DNA of 7,342 nucleotides from a candidate division TA06 bacterium (lineage in GTDB: Bacteria > Ratteibacteria > UBA8468 > MWAK01). Positions within the stretch are counted from its first letter, which is position 1; each line of letters begins with the position of its first letter. Where the stretch lies: positions 1-7,342 of the forward strand of contig JAKJFK010000083.1 of NCBI GenBank assembly GCA_022704925.1. Reading direction: 5' to 3'. This document shows positions 1 through 4,845 of this stretch, piece after piece. Below the pieces are notes generated by a model. That model was not told where the DNA came from and ran no database searches. It saw only the letters and a list, made by a program, of their open reading frames with translations. The position numbers and the translations under genes were made by a program.

Positions 1-62
1 GGCGCCGCCAGAGCCAGGGCCAGCAGCAGCGTTATCAGGCCCGGCTTTTTTTTAAGGTTCAT
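1..62 (-). CDS. Exported protein, N-terminal fragment (cut by window edge)
   Basis: Only the first 20 codons are present; they read MNLKKKPGLITLLLALALAA. This is the form of a Sec signal peptide or a first membrane anchor: a short lysine-rich start (K4-K6) followed by a Leu/Ala hydrophobic core. The ATG at 62-60 is chosen because AAGGAA (69-74) lies six bases upstream. That Shine-Dalgarno overlaps the stop codon of the preceding gene, and the gap is ten bases, so translation is probably coupled and this is the next gene of the operon. Codons 4-6 form a run of eight A residues. The mature protein is outside the window, so no function can be given. It could be another secreted enzyme or binding protein of the same glycan-use set. 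Confidence 0.72.
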   Translation of the reverse strand, partial: MNLKKKPGLITLLLALALAA

Positions 63-68
63 CGGCCG

Positions 69-74
69 TTCCTT
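69..74 (-). promoter_or_regulatory. Shine-Dalgarno of the left-edge gene, overlapping the upstream stop codon
   Basis: AAGGAA on the minus strand lies six bases before the ATG at 62-60 and shares two bases with the TAA stop (75-73) of the preceding gene. The overlap suggests reinitiation by ribosomes ending the upstream gene and supports the chosen start. Confidence 0.65.
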
Positions 75-849
75 AATTGCCGCCGGCCGCCCAGCGGACC
101 GAGTTGAGCAGCATCTTCAGCTCGCCGCCGGCGGGCGGGTTTTCCATCTCGCGGGGCAGGCGGCTCACGCCCACCAGCGGTCCGATCAGGACCACCCGGC
201 CCTTCCCGTGTTCGCCGACGATCAGGGCGGCCATCTTGTCGATTTTGGTCTTTACGGAACGGACGATGGCGTCGTCCGAGAGCATGATCAATACCCGGCC
301 CTTCTCGCCCGGTTTCAATGGGGCGGCATCGTACTGCATCGGGAACTGATCCGGCAGGTCGCGGGTGATGGGGTGCTTTTTGTCGATCACGAGCAGCGGC
401 GTCAGCTGGACCGGGCCGTAACTCTTGCCGTCGTGGGCCACGCCCCGGCCGAACTCCGGGAAGATCGGGTTATCCTTGAAGATGCCGCGCCAGCCGATCG
501 ACTCCTGGATCAGTACCAGGCCGCCGCCGTTCTCCACGAACCGGCGCTGTTCCTCCTTCACCTGTTTCAGGTCCCAGCCCCTGGGGTAGCCGAGCACGCA
601 GGACATGATCAGCACCTTGATGCCCTTCAGGTCCTCGGCCTTGAGCGATTTCACGTAACTCACGTTGTCGAAGCCGTTCTCCTCGAGGGCGATGCGCGTC
701 CCCTCGTATCCGTAGCAATGGGAGGAATCGTCGCCCCGGACCGGGTTGAAGTAGATGCCGACCGGCGTGTCGTCGGCGTAGAGGCCGGCGGCGGCCGTCA
801 TCAGCAGGGCCGCCGCGATCAGGGTGCTCCATCCTTTCCGCATTTTCAT
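73..849 (-). CDS. Secreted class I glutamine amidotransferase-like (ThuA-like) protein, copy B
   Basis: A 258-residue protein with a signal peptide at about 1-25 (hydrophobic core 9-22, likely cleavage after LYA before DD), so it should act outside the cytoplasm. There is no lipobox cysteine. One alpha/beta domain fills the rest: first strand GIYF (31-34), block GYEG with IALEENGF (47-60), second strand KVLIMS (78-83), glycine turn ENGGGLVLIQES (106-117), HPITRDLP (159-166), strand HGKGRVVLIGP (214-224) and C-terminal helix with LLNSVRWAAG (247-256). The GGG turn, HPIT-x-x-LP and GKGRV blocks resemble ThuA-like proteins in the amidotransferase-like superfamily. The position where ThuA proteins usually have His after the GGG turn holds Gln115, and the usual GH after GKGRV is absent, so catalysis is doubtful. 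The start at 849 is set by AGGAGG five bases upstream. It is a paralogue of the protein at 4041-4829 and follows the GH2-like gene by 24 bases. Role unproven: glycan binding or enzyme assembly is possible. Confidence 0.85.
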   Translation of the reverse strand: MKMRKGWSTLIAAALLMTAAAGLYADDTPVGIYFNPVRGDDSSHCYGYEGTRIALEENGFDNVSYVKSLKAEDLKGIKVLIMSCVLGYPRGWDLKQVKEEQRRFVENGGGLVLIQESIGWRGIFKDNPIFPEFGRGVAHDGKSYGPVQLTPLLVIDKKHPITRDLPDQFPMQYDAAPLKPGEKGRVLIMLSDDAIVRSVKTKIDKMAALIVGEHGKGRVVLIGPLVGVSRLPREMENPPAGGELKMLLNSVRWAAGGN

Positions 850-854
850 CTCCG

Positions 855-860
855 CCTCCT
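855..860 (-). promoter_or_regulatory. Shine-Dalgarno of secreted copy B
   Basis: A perfect AGGAGG lies five bases before the ATG at 849-847 in the 24-base gap. A second in-frame ATG at 843-841 would have 11-base spacing, so the first ATG is preferred. Confidence 0.7.
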
Positions 861-873
861 GAGGTCGGTTCGG

Positions 874-3800
874 TTAAAAGGCCACGTGGGCGTCCGGATC
901 CCAGTCCAGGGTCGGTTGCTGGTAAAGGTTGCTCTCCTGGACTTTTGGGGCCCGCTTGGGCACCCGGTCCGCGTACCCGGGCAGCCATTCGTTGACCAGG
1001 CCCCAGCCGCCGATGGCCGCCAGGTCGGGTTCAACCCGGCTCCGGCCGCCCAGGTTGTTCAGGACGGTCGCGTAGAGGCGGATGATCTTGGAGCGGCCCC
1101 AGAAATCCTCCGCCTCCTTGAACCGGTCGGCCGCCACCTGGAGCAGGACGACTTTTCCCTTGCCCAGGTCGGCCACCGCCGCGAGGCCCGACCTGGAGAT
1201 CCGGGCCGCGGCCGCGCCTTCGATCCCGGTAATGGCCGCGAACTTGTGCGGGGCGCGGACGAAGAGATCACCGGCGCCGAGTCCGGAAAAGGCCGGGTCG
1301 GCCGGCAGGTCGGGGTTGAAAAGTTCCCGGTCTTCAAGGTCGGGCCGCACCGGAAGCCGGGCGGCCTGTTCCGGGGTCAAGACCGAGGCCAGGAGCGACC
1401 CGCCTCCCTGCACGAAGGCGCGCAGCTCTTTCTGCCGGGCCTCGGTGAGCTGGTCCAGGTCGGCCGGGGTCAGGAAGATGACCGGGCCGGTCAGGCCGCG
1501 GACCGTTTCGACGCTGAAGGCGTCCAGCTGGGCGGCCGCCCCGTCGCTCAGTACGCCCACCGGAGCCGGCGTCCGGCCGCCGGGCCGGTCGTACTCGGTC
1601 AGTATTCTTTCCAGCAGCAGCGTGGCTACCGGGTCCGACCCGTAATGGTCAACCAGGTCGAGCGAGTTGACCAGGATCCGGCCCCGGCCGGCCTGGAACT
1701 CCACCAGCGGGGTGTAGAGCAGGTCGAAGCCGCCGTCCAGCAGGACCCGGAAATTGCCCAGCTGGGGCTTCTCGTAAGTGAAGGTGGCCACGGTGGCCTT
1801 GTTCGACCACTGCCAGGCCCGGCGCTGGCGGAAGGCGTTCATCTGTCCCTGGTAGGAGTAGCCGGCGTACCACCAGAGGCTTTCGGTGTCGAAGGAGGGA
1901 TAGGAGGGCAGCCGCCGGCTCTCCCCGCGCCACTCGGAGAGGTCGCGGTTCTCCAGTCCGGCCAGGAGCGGCGAGTCGGCCGCCCGGATGAAGATGTCGC
2001 GGGAACCGGTGTTCTCCAGCTTGAGGCCCAGGGCGTGGCGGTTCATCTGTTCCAGCACCACCAGGTTGAGGCCGCGGCGCAGGTAATCCTGGACCGGCAG
2101 GGCGGCGAAGAGTTTCGCGGCGGCCGGGTAGGCATTGCGGCCGATCACCAGCAGCCGGCCGGCGGCCAGCTTGGCGGCGGTCTCCTGGAGGCGGCCGGTG
2201 TCGACGCTCACCAGATCAGCCTTGAGGCCCATCTTTTCGAGGAGTGCCCGGGTTTCCCCGGAATCATCGATCAGCAGCAGCGATTTTCCCCTGCCGGCGA
2301 AGGTCGTCCGGGGATAAACCCGTATCTCCAGGTCGGCCGGCTGGTGTGTCCGGCCGGTATCGTCGCGGCCGAGGGCCGAGATTTTGAAGAGCGTCCTGGT
2401 TTTCACCGCCGGCGCCTTGAACTCGATCGGCAGGAAGCCGACCTCGCCCTGGCCGACGCTGAGCGCCTGCTTGCCGGAGGCGACCGTCTTGCCCCTGGCG
2501 TCGGCCGCGCGCCACTCGATTTCGGCCTTGACCGGTCCAACCGAATCGTTGATCAGGATGGCGCTCTTGGCGATGGTCTCGCCCGGGTAAAAGCCATGGT
2601 CCTTGGAGACGAAATCGGACTTCGGTCCGGCCAGGAAGAGGTAGACCTCGTCGGCGACCCGGCGGTAGGTTTCGCCCAGCGGGGTGAGCTTGCCGTCCCG
2701 GGTCGGCAGTCCCTGCGGGTGGCCGTCGACGTGGAGCAGGGCGCCGCCCAGCCCGTAGACTCGCCAGACCGGCAGGATCCGGGTGTACATGTAATTCTTG
2801 ACCAGGTAGAAGAAATTGCTCTTCGGCTCGGTGTCGGGCAGCTTCGAGCCCGGCGTGTAACTGACGATCATCGAGGTGTCGAACTGGCGGTAGGCCTCGT
2901 CGCCCAGGTAGCGGGACATGTGCTCGACAATGGCCGACTGGCCGAAGTGGCGGTCCAGCCGGGCCATGTTGGCGCCCAGCCGGACGAAGGCGAACTCCTG
3001 CGGGAAGAAGGGTTCCACCTTCTCCCGGTTCTGCGACCAGAAACTCAGCCACTCCTCCTGGGACTGGACCGGCACCCCCCAGCCCAGGTCCCACATCAGG
3101 GAGCGGAAATTGCCGCCGTGGCCGCGCACGTAGGGTCCGTAAAGACGGCCGGGATCCTTCTGGTTCAGTTCCCGCACCAACTTGTAGGTCGGATCGGCGG
3201 CCTGGACTTCCGGCGGGACCACCGCGCCGATCTGCATCGGGTGGCCGTGCGGCGCGGTTACTTCGCCGGAATCGAGCGCGTAGCCGATGATGCAGGGATG
3301 GTTGCCGATCTTGTAAAGGTTGGCCCGGTCGCCCGGGTCAAAGGCGAGGAAGGCGCCGAAGACGTAGTGGCCGTTCCGGTCGGCCAGGTCCAGCGTTTTC
3401 TGCTGGGCGACGAAGAAGTCGCCGCGGACGGTGTCGGCGTTGAAATGGGCCATTTTGGCAAACTGCATCTCCTTTTCGTTGCGGCGGCCGTCGTGGTTGC
3501 CGCCGAAGAGAAAGAGCTTCTTGCCGTTCAGGTAGAAGTTTCCCTTCTCCGTCCAGGCCTCACGGTAGCCGAAGCGGACCTGGGGCAGCCGGCCGACCGG
3601 CTTGCCGTTCTCCTCCAATTCCAGGTCCAGCAGGTAGAGCTGGGGATCCCAGTGCGACCAGGTCTTGAGGCCGTCGGCCGGGATGGTGAACCCGGTCTCG
3701 CCGTCGAATCCGGCCGGCAGGGAAATTTTCGGAGCGGCGCCGAGGCTGACCGGCTGGCTGGTCTTGAAGTCGGTGAGCTTCGGCCGGACGGTCAGTTCCC

Positions 3801-3987
3801 GGCTGCGGCCGGAGGAGTTTTCCACCATAAAGAAGACCTGCAGCCGTTTTTGCCGGAAGGAGGAGAAGATGATCGGAATGGTCTTGACCTTGATGGTTGG
3901 ATCCGGGGCCGCCTCCTGGGCTCCGGCCCGGCTGCCGGCCGTCAGCAGAAGTACCGCCATCAGGATTGCCAGCGTCTTTCTCTTCAT
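874..3987 (-). CDS. Secreted GH2-like (clan GH-A) glycoside hydrolase with two C-terminal amidotransferase-like modules
   Basis: A 1037-residue exported protein. The start at 3987 gives a signal peptide (1-23, core 6-17, cleavage probably after AGA) and has AAGGAG six bases upstream; a longer frame from 4062 would overlap the preceding gene and bury the signal. Domains in order: an Ig-like sandwich (about 31-140) ending in WDPQLYLLDLEL (113-124) and RFGYRE (138-143); a TIM barrel (about 150-455) opening with FYLNGKKLFLFGGNHDG (151-167), the GH2 hallmark; an Ig-like domain (about 465-560); an amidotransferase-like module (about 568-800, with GRGRILVNS at 767-775); a second one (about 808-980, with FVQGGGSLL at 858-866 and GKGKVVLL at 942-949); and a tail ending LDWDPDAHVAF. 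Candidate acid/base Glu242 sits in NHPCIIGYALDSGE and candidate nucleophile Glu331 in FFPQEFAF; the 89-residue spacing suits GH2. The usual Asn before the acid/base Glu is missing. The N-terminal jelly-roll of typical GH2 enzymes is not seen. Substrate is unknown; a beta-galactosidase- or beta-glucuronidase-like activity is a guess. Inactivity is also possible. Confidence 0.85.
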   Translation of the reverse strand: MKRKTLAILMAVLLLTAGSRAGAQEAAPDPTIKVKTIPIIFSSFRQKRLQVFFMVENSSGRSRELTVRPKLTDFKTSQPVSLGAAPKISLPAGFDGETGFTIPADGLKTWSHWDPQLYLLDLELEENGKPVGRLPQVRFGYREAWTEKGNFYLNGKKLFLFGGNHDGRRNEKEMQFAKMAHFNADTVRGDFFVAQQKTLDLADRNGHYVFGAFLAFDPGDRANLYKIGNHPCIIGYALDSGEVTAPHGHPMQIGAVVPPEVQAADPTYKLVRELNQKDPGRLYGPYVRGHGGNFRSLMWDLGWGVPVQSQEEWLSFWSQNREKVEPFFPQEFAFVRLGANMARLDRHFGQSAIVEHMSRYLGDEAYRQFDTSMIVSYTPGSKLPDTEPKSNFFYLVKNYMYTRILPVWRVYGLGGALLHVDGHPQGLPTRDGKLTPLGETYRRVADEVYLFLAGPKSDFVSKDHGFYPGETIAKSAILINDSVGPVKAEIEWRAADARGKTVASGKQALSVGQGEVGFLPIEFKAPAVKTRTLFKISALGRDDTGRTHQPADLEIRVYPRTTFAGRGKSLLLIDDSGETRALLEKMGLKADLVSVDTGRLQETAAKLAAGRLLVIGRNAYPAAAKLFAALPVQDYLRRGLNLVVLEQMNRHALGLKLENTGSRDIFIRAADSPLLAGLENRDLSEWRGESRRLPSYPSFDTESLWWYAGYSYQGQMNAFRQRRAWQWSNKATVATFTYEKPQLGNFRVLLDGGFDLLYTPLVEFQAGRGRILVNSLDLVDHYGSDPVATLLLERILTEYDRPGGRTPAPVGVLSDGAAAQLDAFSVETVRGLTGPVIFLTPADLDQLTEARQKELRAFVQGGGSLLASVLTPEQAARLPVRPDLEDRELFNPDLPADPAFSGLGAGDLFVRAPHKFAAITGIEGAAAARISRSGLAAVADLGKGKVVLLQVAADRFKEAEDFWGRSKIIRLYATVLNNLGGRSRVEPDLAAIGGWGLVNEWLPGYADRVPKRAPKVQESNLYQQPTLDWDPDAHVAF

Positions 3988-3993
3988 CGCCGT

Positions 3994-3999
3994 CTCCTT
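3994..3999 (-). promoter_or_regulatory. Shine-Dalgarno fixing the start of the GH2-like gene
   Basis: AAGGAG lies six bases before the ATG at 3987-3985. It decides between this start and an in-frame ATG at 4062 that lies inside the preceding gene and would add 25 residues ahead of the signal peptide. Confidence 0.75.
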
Positions 4000-4026
4000 G
4001 TCTGAGGAAAATAGAAACTTGTCTGA
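3997..4026 (-). repeat. Pair of 9-base direct repeats, 21 bases apart, between copy A and the GH2-like gene
   Basis: TCAGACAAG (minus-strand reading) occurs at 4026-4018 and again at 4005-3997. The period of 21 bases is two helical turns, and the stretch between the copies is AT-rich, in a window otherwise GC-rich. The downstream copy overlaps the Shine-Dalgarno of the GH2-like gene. This is the longest gap between complete genes (3988-4040, 53 bases). It could be a regulator or RNA-binding site, or chance; no convincing -35/-10 pair was found beside it. Confidence 0.4.
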
Positions 4027-4040
4027 AAGTGCGCGGCCGG

Positions 4041-4829
4041 TCACTCGGTTCCGGCCAGCCACCGGACGCCATTTAAAAGCAATTTCAGAGCGGCGCCGTT
4101 TGGCGGCTCCTCCAGGTTCCGTTCGCCCAGGCCCAGGGCGGGCGCGGCCAGTAGTACCCGTCCCTTGCCGATCGTGCCGGCCACCAGCGCGGCGCCGCCG
4201 CCGTTACGCCGGGCCAGGATCCGGCCGGCCGGTCCGGGCTGAAGGTCGGGCAGGTCGTGCAGCGCCCTGAATTCCTTTGGAAGTCCGCTGGTGACCGGGT
4301 GGGGCGCCGGTTCGACCGCCAGGGTCACGTACTTGATGGTCATCGGACCGACGCCGCCGCTGACCGAGTTCTGGTAAGTATCGCCGGTGCCGACGCCCCG
4401 GCCGATCTCCGGGAAGGGCGGTTCGGCGGCGAAGATCCGGCGCCAGCCGACCGATTCGTTGACCAGGAGCAGGCCGCCGCCCTTCTCTACGAAGGCGCGC
4501 AGGGCGGCCCGGATCGCGCTCTCCGGCCGCTCCCTGGGAAAGGCGTGGGTCCGGGGCAGGATCAGGACCTTCAGGCCGGCCAGCGAAGCGGCCTCCAGCC
4601 GATCGACGTAGCCGACGCTCTCCTCGAAGCCGTTCTCCTCGAGAGCCATCTTGATTCCCTCGTACCCCAGGATGGCCTCGGCCGGGTTCGGGGTCGGATG
4701 GAAATAGATCCCGATGGTCGGCGGGGGAGCCGGCGGTGGCGCCGTCCGGGCGGTCGGCTGGGCGCCGGAGGTATTGGCGGCCAGGCCGAGGAGCAGCAGC
4801 GGAATCAGGATCTTCATCGTTTTTCTCAT
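4041..4829 (-). CDS. Secreted class I glutamine amidotransferase-like (ThuA-like) protein, copy A
   Basis: A 262-residue protein with a signal peptide at about 1-23 (core ILIPLLLLGLAA at 7-18, cleavage near SGA before Q) and then a proline-rich linker (residues 25-38), so it is predicted to be exported. The single domain has the same blocks as the protein at 73-849: GIYF (40-43), GYEG with MALEENGF (55-68), KVLIL (87-91), EKGGGLLLVNESVGWRRIF (115-133), HPVTSGLP (177-184), GKGRVLLAAP (221-230) and LLLNGVRWLAG (250-260). The fold assignment rests on the GGG turn, HPVT-x-x-LP and GKGRV blocks known in ThuA-like proteins. Asn124 stands where ThuA proteins usually carry His, no nucleophilic Cys follows the GGG turn, and the terminal GH is missing. 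The ATG at 4829 is preferred over one at 4817 because AGGAGG lies ten bases upstream. The gene follows the GH36 gene by 15 bases and precedes the GH2-like gene by 53. Function is not established; a non-catalytic binding or assembly subunit is plausible. Confidence 0.85.
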   Translation of the reverse strand: MRKTMKILIPLLLLGLAANTSGAQPTARTAPPPAPPPTIGIYFHPTPNPAEAILGYEGIKMALEENGFEESVGYVDRLEAASLAGLKVLILPRTHAFPRERPESAIRAALRAFVEKGGGLLLVNESVGWRRIFAAEPPFPEIGRGVGTGDTYQNSVSGGVGPMTIKYVTLAVEPAPHPVTSGLPKEFRALHDLPDLQPGPAGRILARRNGGGAALVAGTIGKGRVLLAAPALGLGERNLEEPPNGAALKLLLNGVRWLAGTE

Positions 4830-4839
4830 TTTGGACCGG

Positions 4840-4845
4840 CCTCCT
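4840..4845 (-). promoter_or_regulatory. Shine-Dalgarno of secreted copy A, overlapping the GH36 stop codon
   Basis: AGGAGG begins with the last base of the GH36 stop codon TGA (4847-4845) and lies ten bases before the ATG at 4829. Ribosomes ending the GH36 gene would clear the site, a usual arrangement for translational coupling. Confidence 0.65.

Noticed and set aside
2264-3094. Minus-strand 276-codon frame overlapping the GH2-like gene
   Set aside because: Frame-shifted shadow of the GH2-like gene with Gly/Arg/Pro-rich composition and no motifs.
208-4005. Plus-strand open frame of 1265 codons running opposite the GH2-like gene and most of secreted copy B
   Set aside because: It is in exact antisense register with both minus-strand genes, so it stays open simply because GC-rich genes avoid TTA, CTA and TCA codons. 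Its translation is a monotonous Gln/Arg/Val/Gly-rich string without recognisable domains, while the minus strand has signal peptides, family motifs and ribosome-binding sites.
3988-4062. N-terminal extension of the GH2-like protein to an ATG at 4062
   Set aside because: It would overlap the end of the preceding gene, has no suitable Shine-Dalgarno, and would place 25 residues before a clear signal peptide. The ATG at 3987 has AAGGAG at good spacing.
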